Below, one piece after another: positions 1 through 6,525 of a DNA stretch of 33,450 bases. The position numbers were made by a program, and so were the translations under genes. How positions within the stretch are numbered: position 1 is the first letter of the stretch; each line of letters starts with the position of its first letter. The DNA is from CAVDRM01 sp963611355 (GTDB lineage Bacteria; Bacillota; Clostridia; Christensenellales; Aristaeellaceae): positions 1-33,450 of the forward strand of contig CAVDRM010000029.1 in NCBI GenBank assembly GCA_963611355.1, in the 5' to 3' direction. The notes beneath the pieces were generated by a model. The model did not search any database, was not told the origin of the DNA, and was given only the letters and a program-made list of their open reading frames with translations.

Positions 1-3000
1 TGTGCCCTCTGCTCGGCATTATCTGTCTGCGGAGTGGTTTTCTGTACGGGTGCTGTTTGCTCTGCGGTCTTCTGCGCGGTTTCCTGCGTGTTGATGTCGT
101 TCGCCACGGCCGTTCGGAGTGCCCGCTCAAGGTCTGTATTGCGCTGCTTCTTTTGCTGTATGCCGCTGTTGAGCTGAGAGAACGCGGACTGTCCGGCGCT
201 GGACAGAGCGCCGATGAGGCCTGCGTAAAGCACATCTTCCCAGAACTCCCTGCTCGCCTGCTTCCGTGCCTCGCCTTCGTCCATCGTTCTGCTCAGTTCG
301 GCGATGTGCTGCTCGTAGGAGCTGTACTCCTGAAGGATGGTCTGCTCGGCGACATGGCTCAGAATCTCGCTGGCGGATTCGCCAACAAACTCGGAAACGG
401 CGTCAACAAGCGCGTCCTTCAGGCTCTTCTTCGCGCCCTGCGCGATGTCAATCAGGTTGCCGACTTCGTAGACCTCCGTCACAACCTCCGCCGTTCCGCT
501 GGCAATGCCGTAGAGAACGGCGCTGCCCTGGTCCGCGCCGTTGAGAAGCGCCTGCTGTGTCGCGCTGCTCATTGAGCCGGAGAACATGAGGGCATAAGAA
601 CCGGCCTCGGCAACAGTTATCGTCTTTCCGGCAACCGTGCCGATGGAGGCCGCGCCCGCACCGGCGAAGCCGCCGGACAGGAAGGTGCGGAACATATTGT
701 CCGCAAAGTTGACGGCGACATCGTAAGCGACGCTGCCGACCTTGCCGGTGAAGCCGGATGAAATCTGTTCCTTCTGCGCCTGCCGGAGTGCGCTCGCCGT
801 TGTCTGCGCGTTAAAGGCCTTGTGGTACGGGTTGATTTCTCCGCCTTCGAGCGTTTTGCCAAGGACATAGCCTGCGCTCTGCAAGCCGCCCAGCGCGTTG
901 CCAACCACGGACGCGGCCGCAAATATCGTGCCCCAAATAAGGTTCTTTTCGCCGCCTGCCCTGACGCCTGCCTCCTGTGCGGCGTATGCGTCGCGCAGAT
1001 TCACCGCGCCGTATTCGCCGTCAAGATAATCAAGATATTCGTTGGCCTTATCCTCGCCTTCCTTGCTCAGGAGATAAGCGTAGGTGTTCTTTTCGTCCTG
1101 CGTCAGCAAATCGGCAAGCGTCTTCGTCCTTTGGCCGCTGCCCGTTAAGCTCAGCTCCCTCATGCTGATGCGTGTGTCAATGTTCTTTTTGCCATGCTCG
1201 GCCGTATGGCTTTCTGCGCCGGACGATATATCCTTCAGGTATTTTCTGACCTCGGCGACATAGCCGCCCCAGCTTTCCTTGCCCTGGCTCGCTGCGTATA
1301 CGCGGCCCGTCAGCTCCGCGGGCAGTGAATCGTAGATGTCCCGCATGCTCTGCGGCAGGGCGCTGTAGCCCCTGTCCGCAACGGTCGTTAAAATGTTTTC
1401 AAGGTTGTCCGTGAACGATTGGTAATTATCGGAGCGATTGAGCGCCGCCCGTTCCGCATTCGTGCCGAAACCGTTTTGCAGATAAGCGTCATAAACGGTT
1501 TCCTGAAAATCCTTGCTTTCCCGAAGCTTGAAATACTCAATGCCCCGCAGGGTTTCGTCGATGATTTCAAGCCGTCTGTCAATGTTGCCGAAGTACTGCT
1601 CCGCGCCCTTGGCGCCGCCCAGAATGTCCTTGACCGTATTCAGCGTTTCCTTTTCCTTCGTGAGGGAGGCTTCCGCCGCCTCGCTGTACCGCTTTGCTTC
1701 TTCCGCGGTATAGCCGGACAGAACGGCCAAATCATACGGGTTGCTCGATGTGGTGTAGTCGCGGGTGGGCGTCGCGGCGTAGTTGTCAACGACAAACTGC
1801 ATCGCGGAAAGGACGGGGCTGCCCATGCTGCCCTCATAGCCGTTGCGGGTGACAATGGCCGTTGCCTTTGTTATTTTATTGGCGACATTGTCAACAATCG
1901 CTTTTGCCGCGTCGTATTCCTCGGACAGGACGGCGCTCTCCAGATTGTAATACGCCTGAAGCGCCTCAATTGCCGGATGGTCGGCGTCGTTCGTGATGTC
2001 CAAGCCCGTATCGCCGGTGTTTTCAAGGTTATCCAGCGCTGCTTTGACCTCCGGGTGCCTGTTTAGGTATTCCTTCTGCTTCTGCTGCGCCGCCTCATAT
2101 TCCTTGACAAGCCCGTATGCGCTCATGTGGCCCGTGTCCTTGGCCGTCTTTTCTACGTCGCCTATCATGCCGGAATAGAGATTGCCGTAGATTTCCTGCG
2201 TCTTGATTTCGGCATAATGGCGGGTATAGTAGGAGCCTAAAACAGTGGCAATGCTCGGCGTCTTGCTCTGCGCAGAGCTCTCCGTATCGGCCTGCGTATC
2301 GAATAAGGAGGGCTGCCCTTCGGCATTCGCTGTTTGGGGCGCGTCAAAGGTGTACAGCCCCGTCAGGCTTCCGCTCGCCTCGTTCAGGCCTTGGCTGAAA
2401 ATATTGTTCGACAGGCGGAGCTTGGTTTCCGCCTTGGTCGGGTAAGTGACGATGCGCTTTTCGGCATCATTGCCCTGCGCCTTGACCGCCGCCGCCGCCG
2501 TCTGCGTTGCCTCGGGGCTCTTGGGCGCGGATGTGGGCGCGGGCGTATTCGTTGCCTGCGGCGCGACTCCTGCGCTCGGCGTTGCCTGTGGCGCGGGCGT
2601 CTCCGCCCCTGCCGTGCCGCCGATGACTTCATCGATGTGCGCGATTTCCGCATTGCCTCTGGCTTCGGTTTCCTGCTTTTTTTGGCACTCGGAGCGCACG
2701 CGGTTTTCAATATCGGCCTGGCTAAAATCAACGGCGCGCGTGGTAGAGATGAGCTTGCCGTTTTTCAGGCTCTTCTGCATCGAATACAGCGTGGGGCATT
2801 CGTTAACGATGTAATCGTTGACGCGCCTGACAATCGAATCGGGGTCGCTTGTATCGCTGCTCAGGCGGCGCTCGATATAGGTGTTGAGCGCTTCCAGCTC
2901 GGCCTCCGCCTCCTCGGTCTTCTCCTCGGCTGCCAGCACTTTCTGGTACATTTTCACTTCGGTCGCGTCGTTTGAATTGAGCATACCCCGGTTTTCCGCA

Positions 3001-3113
3001 ATCCACGTGGAATCAAAGCCGCTGCGGTTAAAGTAAAGCGCCGCGTCGTCCAGCGTGCTGCCGGTCACATAAGGGCTGTAATCGGCGCTCGTCGCATCGC
3101 GCCGTGCAGTCAA
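1..3113 (-). CDS. Giant phage/ICE-type protein, N-terminal 1037 residues (runs off left edge)
   Basis: One reading frame stays open on the minus strand from about 3167 to base 1, with no stop, so the C-terminus lies outside the window. I chose TTG at 3113 because AAGGA lies 7 bases upstream; GTG at 3128 is an alternative. The protein starts MTARRDATSADYSPYVTG. Visible parts: an acidic helical N-terminal region (about 30-160), an Ala/Pro/Thr-rich linker (about 160-215), a long helical region rich in Glu, Lys, Tyr and Asn (about 230-720), and Gly/Ala-rich hydrophobic helices (about 725-760 and 810-950) that could enter a membrane. No enzyme motif is visible. Size, linker and hydrophobic helices resemble the very large virion or 'polyvalent' proteins of gut Firmicutes phages and conjugative elements; this family call is inference. 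Many plus-strand ORFs here are its antisense shadows. Confidence 0.75.
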   Translation of the reverse strand, partial: MTARRDATSADYSPYVTGSTLDDAALYFNRSGFDSTWIAENRGMLNSNDATEVKMYQKVLAAEEKTEEAEAELEALNTYIERRLSSDTSDPDSIVRRVNDYIVNECPTLYSMQKSLKNGKLISTTRAVDFSQADIENRVRSECQKKQETEARGNAEIAHIDEVIGGTAGAETPAPQATPSAGVAPQATNTPAPTSAPKSPEATQTAAAAVKAQGNDAEKRIVTYPTKAETKLRLSNNIFSQGLNEASGSLTGLYTFDAPQTANAEGQPSLFDTQADTESSAQSKTPSIATVLGSYYTRHYAEIKTQEIYGNLYSGMIGDVEKTAKDTGHMSAYGLVKEYEAAQQKQKEYLNRHPEVKAALDNLENTGDTGLDITNDADHPAIEALQAYYNLESAVLSEEYDAAKAIVDNVANKITKATAIVTRNGYEGSMGSPVLSAMQFVVDNYAATPTRDYTTSSNPYDLAVLSGYTAEEAKRYSEAAEASLTKEKETLNTVKDILGGAKGAEQYFGNIDRRLEIIDETLRGIEYFKLRESKDFQETVYDAYLQNGFGTNAERAALNRSDNYQSFTDNLENILTTVADRGYSALPQSMRDIYDSLPAELTGRVYAASQGKESWGGYVAEVRKYLKDISSGAESHTAEHGKKNIDTRISMRELSLTGSGQRTKTLADLLTQDEKNTYAYLLSKEGEDKANEYLDYLDGEYGAVNLRDAYAAQEAGVRAGGEKNLIWGTIFAAASVVGNALGGLQSAGYVLGKTLEGGEINPYHKAFNAQTTASALRQAQKEQISSGFTGKVGSVAYDVAVNFADNMFRTFLSGGFAGAGAASIGTVAGKTITVAEAGSYALMFSGSMSSATQQALLNGADQGSAVLYGIASGTAEVVTEVYEVGNLIDIAQGAKKSLKDALVDAVSEFVGESASEILSHVAEQTILQEYSSYEQHIAELSRTMDEGEARKQASREFWEDVLYAGLIGALSSAGQSAFSQLNSGIQQKKQRNTDLERALRTAVANDINTQETAQKTAEQTAPVQKTTPQTDNAEQRA

Positions 3114-3306
3114 GCTGCTGTCCTTCACATAAGTCGTCCACTTTACAATCGAGGACTGCCGCCAGTTTCACGGCGGTATCAAGCGAAATTTTCCGGTTTC
3201 CCTGCTCATAATGACCTATCGCCTGATAAGTCATTCCGACTTTTTCCGCCACTTCTCGCAGCGTCAGCCCTTTAGCAAGCCTAATTTCTTTAAGGCGATT
3301 ACTCAC
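3028..3306 (-). CDS. XRE-family HTH regulator (Cro-like), tail overlaps the giant gene
   Basis: A 92-residue protein whose first 68 or so residues are a complete XRE helix-turn-helix (NRLKEIRLAKGLTLREVAEK, then MTYQAIGHYEQGNRK). I start it at GTG 3306, which follows a strong AAAGGGGTG site; the ATG 33 bases upstream lacks one. It is transcribed from a consensus TTGACA/TATAAT promoter in the divergent region. The last 25 or so residues (after VDDLCEG) look unlike a regulator tail and are an out-of-frame reading of the first part of the giant gene, which it overlaps by 86 bases. The true protein may once have ended near residue 68, with a deletion joining the two genes. Likely role: the opposing regulator in the element's switch. 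The HTH is certain; the role is inferred. Confidence 0.8.
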   Translation of the reverse strand: MSNRLKEIRLAKGLTLREVAEKVGMTYQAIGHYEQGNRKISLDTAVKLAAVLDCKVDDLCEGQQLDCTARCDERRLQPLCDRQHAGRRGALL

Positions 3307-3338
3307 TTGCTCACCCCTTTCTCCGTTTCGTTGATACA

Positions 3339-3367
3339 ATTATATAACAAAACGGGGATAATGTCAA
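3339..3367 (-). promoter_or_regulatory. Consensus promoter of the leftward XRE gene
   Basis: Read on the minus strand, TTGACA (3367-3362) is followed by 17 bases and TATAAT (3344-3339), a perfect sigma-A match. It lies about 33 bases ahead of the GTG at 3306. Its -35 overlaps an imperfect palindrome (TCAAC, 5 bases, GTTGA at 3364-3378), so a repressor bound there would block it. Confidence 0.8.
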
Positions 3368-3411
3368 CACCTCGTTGAAATTTTTTTGTTGTCCTTATCA
3401 ACAATTTGTTG
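3364..3411. promoter_or_regulatory. Operator cluster of the divergent regulator pair
   Basis: Repeated CAAC/GTTG half-sites fill the space between the two XRE genes: TCAAC-N5-GTTGA at 3364-3378, a clean inverted repeat TTGTTG-N7-CAACAA at 3386-3404, and one more TTGTTG at 3406-3411. A single GTTGAT sits at 3330-3335. The spacing resembles a phage early-control region in which two regulators compete for shared sites. The rightward promoter is less clear; TTGTCC (3389) with TAACAT (3412) is the best candidate. Confidence 0.6.
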
Positions 3412-3436
3412 TAACATTATAAAGGAGGTGAAAAAA

Positions 3437-3790
3437 GTGTTTAAATTAAAGGAAGCGCGTGAAAAAGCGGGGCTAACACAAAAAGAAATCGCCGTTTCCT
3501 TGGGTGTTAGCGTTCAGTCTGTTTCTAATTGGGAAGTTGGGAACCGTGAACCGTCCATTGATGTTATGGTGAAAATATGTAATTTATGCAATGTATCCGC
3601 CGACGAGCTTCTCGGCCGCGTACCCTTCGACATCAAAAAAGAAGCGCCGCCCGATAAGCCGGACGGCGCACAGCGCTTTCAAATCACTATTCCGCAGTCT
3701 GCATCGGAACAGCAGCAGCGCGAAGCGCTTGAAGCACTCGTTCAAGAGATGGTGAATCGGGAATTTGACCGCCGAAAGAATCAACCGTGA
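3437..3790 (+). CDS. XRE-family HTH repressor of the element
   Basis: A 117-residue protein. GTG at 3437 is preceded by an excellent AAAGGAGGTG site; the longer ATG start at 3386 would place the operators inside the gene. Residues 1-62 form an XRE helix-turn-helix (KEAREKAGLTQKEIAVSLGV, then SVQSVSNWEVGNREPSIDVM and a DELL end). Residues 63-117 are a charged, Gln/Glu-rich helical tail, perhaps for oligomerisation. No LexA-like peptidase domain is present, so lysogeny would not be relieved by self-cleavage. It is divergent from the Cro-like gene across shared operators and heads the rightward group leading to the recombinase. I infer it is the maintenance repressor. Confidence 0.82.
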   Translation: MFKLKEAREKAGLTQKEIAVSLGVSVQSVSNWEVGNREPSIDVMVKICNLCNVSADELLGRVPFDIKKEAPPDKPDGAQRFQITIPQSASEQQQREALEALVQEMVNREFDRRKNQP

Positions 3791-3827
3791 TTGTCCAGAT
3801 GCCGTTGTCGAGCTGCAAGTAAATCAT
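3687..3827 (-). CDS. Possible 46-residue ORF antisense to the repressor tail
   Basis: Minus-strand ORF starting MIYLQLDNGIWTITVDSFGG with an AGAAGGA site 6 bases ahead of its ATG. The stop of a 20-codon ORF (3886-3824) overlaps its start as ATGA. About 104 of its 141 bases lie antisense to the 3' end of the plus-strand XRE gene. I do not recognise the sequence. The Shine-Dalgarno and coupled start argue for it; the overlap argues against. Confidence 0.3.
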   Translation of the reverse strand: MIYLQLDNGIWTITVDSFGGQIPDSPSLERVLQALRAAAVPMQTAE

Positions 3828-3901
3828 GCGCTTCCTTCTTTCCGCCCCTTGGGGGCTTTTTCCCTATCTTCGCACATTTGGCGCATCCTGACCACTGTAC
3901 G

Positions 3902-4036
3902 CTATTTTTCCTTCTGCCGTTCGGCCTGTTCAGCCCTGCAAAGCCCAAGCTCTAACAGCAAAGCGCTGAAGCTGTTCGGATTATAGACGGTCGAAACTTT
4001 CCTGCCGTTTCTGCGGATATGGTTTCTCCTCGGCAT
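3902..4036 (-). CDS. Small basic protein of 44 residues
   Basis: Minus-strand ORF starting MPRRNHIRRNGRKVSTVYNP and ending AEQAERQKEK. Its ATG follows a very strong AGGAGGGG site 8 bases upstream, the best evidence that it is real. The N-terminus is Arg/Asn-rich and basic; the C-terminal half is a likely amphipathic helix (SFSALLLELGL). It lies between the repressor and the HTH-membrane gene, facing away from both. No family is recognised. Small basic proteins in element control regions can be excisionases or anti-repressors, but nothing here identifies one. Confidence 0.5.
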   Translation of the reverse strand: MPRRNHIRRNGRKVSTVYNPNSFSALLLELGLCRAEQAERQKEK

Positions 4037-4178
4037 GCGTCTTCCCCTCCTGTCTTACTTTGGCTGCTTCCATATTACGGATTCCGTCGTGGTCTGCAAT
4101 GCGCCACGCATGGTTTTACCTGTTCCAAGTATGGTTTTCCCGTTTTAAAACACGAAAAAAGCGAAAGACGGTGTTTCA

Positions 4179-4652
4179 ATGGTATCAGCGGAGGAAATAG
4201 CGGAATATCTGTGCGCCTTACGGGAAAAGACAGGCTATTCCGTTCAGAAATGGTCAGACCTGTCCGGTGTGCCCGTCACGACAATCAACCGCTTGCTCGG
4301 CGCTAAAAATGCATCGCCGCAGTTTTGCAACGTGGCCGCTTTGGTCAAAGCTGGAGGCGGCTCCCTTGACGAGCTGACGGGCATTGAGCCGAAAGAGGTC
4401 ATCCGTGTGGAATACACCATGCCCCAGCACGCGCAGACGCTGATTGACCAGCTCAACGCACGAATCGCCCGCGCGGAAGAGCGGGAAAAGTATCTGCGTA
4501 AAGGCAACAGCATCAAAACGGTTATTATCTGCGTACTGCTGTTTATTTTCGGCGCGCTGGTGGCGTGGGATTTGTCCGACCCAAGATACGGCTTTATTTA
4601 TCGTGTGTCGCATTACAACGTTTCAACGCTCTTTGATGTGGTGAAGGGGTAG
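4179..4652 (+). CDS. HTH-domain membrane-anchored protein of the mobile element
   Basis: A 157-residue protein. Residues 1-70 form a helix-turn-helix fold (EEIAEYLCALREKTGYSVQK, then SGVPVTTINRLLGAKN). Residues 85-110 are charged and helical and could form a coiled coil (LIDQLNARIARAEEREKYLR). Residues 112-130 are one membrane helix (TVIICVLLFIFGALVAW), followed by a short tail. With the HTH inside, this would be a DNA-binding protein tethered to the membrane. The ribosome site is weak. The stop lies 4 bases before the recombinase ATG, so the two are coupled. Similar HTH-plus-membrane proteins occur beside recombinases in Clostridia elements; their job is not established, and regulation of integration or excision is inference. 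Confidence 0.75.
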   Translation: MVSAEEIAEYLCALREKTGYSVQKWSDLSGVPVTTINRLLGAKNASPQFCNVAALVKAGGGSLDELTGIEPKEVIRVEYTMPQHAQTLIDQLNARIARAEEREKYLRKGNSIKTVIICVLLFIFGALVAWDLSDPRYGFIYRVSHYNVSTLFDVVKG

Positions 4653-4656
4653 TTTT

Positions 4657-5775
4657 ATGCCGCAGTGTAAAAAATGCAGGAAGGACATGCCGGACGGCGC
4701 TGCGTTCTGCCCCTGGTGCGGGATGCGGCAGGAAAGAAGGAAGAGCGTAAAGACGCGCGGCAACGGAACGGGAAGCGCATACAAAAGAGGCCGGACATGG
4801 ACGGCGGCAGTGACAATCGGGCTTGAAGAGCGGGACGGTAAAAAATATCAGATACGGCGGACAAAAGGCGGATTCAAAACAAAGACGGACGCCCTGAATT
4901 ATTGCCCCGTCCTTGCCAACGCGCCCGAAACGCGCAAAGCCCCGCTCCTGTCCGCCTATTGGGAAACCTATTCCGGAACGGAAATGGAGCGCCTGTCCGA
5001 ATCCAAGCGCACGGCGTATAAAGGCGCGTGGAATAAGCTGAAATCAATATCAACAAATCCGGTGGACGCTTTGACCATCTCCGACCTTCGCACCGTTGTC
5101 CGCCAGACCTGCAAAACCTACTACCCCGCGAAGGACGTCAAGCAGCTTTTGTCGCATCTGTTCAAGCTGGCCGCGGCGGACGGATGGGCGAATAAGGACC
5201 TGCCGTCCTTTATCGACCTGCCGAAGCTGGAGGAAAAGGAAACAGAGCCGTTCACCGAGGCGGAGCAGGTGCGGCTGTGGGCGCGGTACGATGCCGGAGA
5301 CCTGAACGCCTGCATCCCGCTCATCATGATTTACACCGGCATGATGCCCGGCGAGATGCGGAAATTGACAAAGAGCATGATAGACCTGCCGAACCGTCAG
5401 ATTGTCGGCGTCGGCATCAAGACGGACGAGCGCAGAAAGGACGCGCTCCTTTTGCCGGACGACATCTGCCCCGTCATTGAGGACGCCATGAACGAAACGG
5501 AGACGGAGCTGCTTTACCCGATAACCGAAACCGCGTTTTACAACCGATATTATAAAGCACTGGAGGACGCCCAAATCACGCGCCACCTCGCGCCGTATTC
5601 GTGCAGGCATACAACCGCCACCCGGCACACCATAGACGAAAATACGCCCCCGCAAATCGTCAGGCGCATCATGCGCTGGACATCCACCAAAATGATGGAC
5701 AGGTATGTGCATCCGAACGATGAGGCCGCAAGGGAAGCCGTCAATGCCATGAAGCGCCCGGAAAAGACTTTGTAA
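4657..5775 (+). CDS. Tyrosine recombinase/integrase with N-terminal zinc ribbon and altered active site
   Basis: A 372-residue integrase. Residues 1-25 hold two CxxC pairs (CKKC, CPWC), a zinc-ribbon add-on. Next come an AP2-like arm-binding segment (about 35-75: GTGSAYKRGRTWTAAVTIGL), a core-binding helical domain (about 90-185) and a catalytic domain (about 195-365). The catalytic domain keeps the box II Arg (R317 in YSCRHTTAT), a Trp at the third position (MRW) and the Tyr nucleophile (Y350 in DRYVHP). The first catalytic Arg is replaced by Met (TGMMPGE, M230), and the His of HxxR is Tyr. The gene ends about 150 bases from the tRNA-Ser 3' end, the usual place for an integrase using a tRNA attachment site. 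It either belongs to a divergent lineage or is inactive. Confidence 0.9.
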   Translation: MPQCKKCRKDMPDGAAFCPWCGMRQERRKSVKTRGNGTGSAYKRGRTWTAAVTIGLEERDGKKYQIRRTKGGFKTKTDALNYCPVLANAPETRKAPLLSAYWETYSGTEMERLSESKRTAYKGAWNKLKSISTNPVDALTISDLRTVVRQTCKTYYPAKDVKQLLSHLFKLAAADGWANKDLPSFIDLPKLEEKETEPFTEAEQVRLWARYDAGDLNACIPLIMIYTGMMPGEMRKLTKSMIDLPNRQIVGVGIKTDERRKDALLLPDDICPVIEDAMNETETELLYPITETAFYNRYYKALEDAQITRHLAPYSCRHTTATRHTIDENTPPQIVRRIMRWTSTKMMDRYVHPNDEAAREAVNAMKRPEKTL

Positions 5776-5817
5776 GCTATGCGTATAGCTCGCGTGTAAG
5801 CTACGGCGCAAGCTATA
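5771..5817. repeat. Short direct and inverted repeats between integrase and tRNA
   Basis: TGTAAGCTA occurs at 5771-5779 and 5795-5803, with AGCTAT/ATAGCT inverted copies at 5775-5780 and 5785-5790 and another AGCTATA at 5811-5817. The cluster begins in the integrase stop codon. Position and 24-base spacing would suit arm-type binding sites for the recombinase or an excision factor. The function is inferred. Confidence 0.4.
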
Positions 5818-5891
5818 ACAGCACATAATAAAAAATAACGAAACACAACGAGCATAAAAGACACCCCAGGCAAGCCCCAAGGCACAAAGAA

Positions 5892-5915
5892 AAACCCTTG
5901 ATTTCTCAAGGGTTT
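5892..5915 (-). terminator. Terminator of the tRNA-Ser operon
   Basis: A perfect 10-bp stem (AAACCCTTGA / TCAAGGGTTT) with a TTTC loop. On the minus strand it is followed by a run of T, 10 bases after the tRNA-Ser(GCU) 3' end. It could also end rightward transcription from the integrase. Confidence 0.8.
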
Positions 5916-5924
5916 CATTGATTT

Positions 5925-6016
5925 TGGCGGAGAAGCCGGGATTTGAACCCGGGCGGCGGTTATCCCACCCTACTCCCTTAGCAGGGGAGCCCCTTCGGCC
6001 ACTTGGGTACTTCTCC
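5925..6016 (-). tRNA. tRNA-Ser (anticodon GCU)
   Basis: A complete 92-base class II tRNA with encoded CCA (5925-5927), acceptor GGAGAAG/CTTCTCC, long variable arm and T-loop GGTTCAAATCC. The anticodon GCT is at 5982-5980 and reads AGC/AGU. Its 3' end faces the integrase, so it is the likely integration target. The tRNA is intact, as expected when an element restores the 3' end. The other attachment copy would lie outside the window. Confidence 0.95.
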
Positions 6017-6076
6017 GTATGAAGCTGTTCGGACACATGAGCCAATGCATCCAAGCGCAGCGAACTGCTGAAAAAA

Positions 6077-6165
6077 TGGCGGAGAGAGAGGGATTCGAAC
6101 CCCCGGTGCCTTGCGACATCACCAGTTTTCAAGACTGGCGCCTTCAACCCCTCGGCCATCTCTCC
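6077..6165 (-). tRNA. tRNA-Ser (anticodon UGA)
   Basis: A complete class II tRNA with acceptor GGAGAGA/TCTCTCC, a long variable arm, T-loop GGTTCGAATCC and encoded CCA. The anticodon TGA is at 6131-6129. It is the first gene of the leftward tRNA-Ser pair, 60 bases ahead of the GCU isoacceptor. Confidence 0.95.
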
Positions 6166-6215
6166 GCGTCAGGCGGGCGGCCTTACGGCGGCGACCATTT
6201 TCAGTGCGCCTAAAT

Positions 6216-6244
6216 AGTATATCAATTTTCACGTCCCGTGTCAA
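6216..6244 (-). promoter_or_regulatory. Promoter of the tRNA-Ser pair
   Basis: On the minus strand, TTGACA (6244-6239), 17 bases, then TATACT (6221-6216), about 50 bases ahead of tRNA-Ser(UGA). This near-perfect sigma-A promoter serves both tRNAs. Confidence 0.8.
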
Positions 6245-6436
6245 TCTGTTTTTGGATGAAAATTATTCCGACGGATTTCTTATCATGTAAAGCCTTTATC
6301 GCTGCTGCATTGCTTGGAGATTGACGGAAAAAAGTGAAAGCCTTTTGCAAACCATGGAAACAGAGGGGGTCCTTGAAACTTTTTACATTTTTCTGCCGAT
6401 TCTTAACAAAATCGAAATACAAATCGGGACGTTTTT

Positions 6437-6445
6437 TGATACAAT
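6437..6445 (+). promoter_or_regulatory. Candidate extended -10 promoter for the DUF368 gene
   Basis: TG-A-TACAAT about 80 bases before the ATG at 6526 fits an extended -10 element without a good -35. The rest of 6245-6525 shows no gene; ORFs there are short or antisense to the DUF368 gene. Confidence 0.4.
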
Positions 6446-6525
6446 AACAAAGTCTGTGCCGATTGCCGCATCTTTGCGCGGCGGGTCGGCTGTCCCGTAC
6501 GCGGGAAAGATAGGAGGATGCTTTG

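Noticed and set aside
57..2975. Several plus-strand ORFs of 66-215 residues
   Set aside because: They lie opposite the long leftward giant gene, lack ribosome sites and have Arg/Cys-rich or low-complexity sequences typical of antisense reading in GC-rich DNA.
3765..3986. Plus-strand ORF of 73 residues after the repressor
   Set aside because: No ribosome site, Ser/Cys-rich unfolded-looking sequence, and the opposite strand has a short ORF with a much better start.
5050..6159. A 369-residue minus-strand ORF across integrase and both tRNA genes
   Set aside because: It runs through two tRNA-Ser genes and antisense to a clear integrase, so it is a chance open frame.
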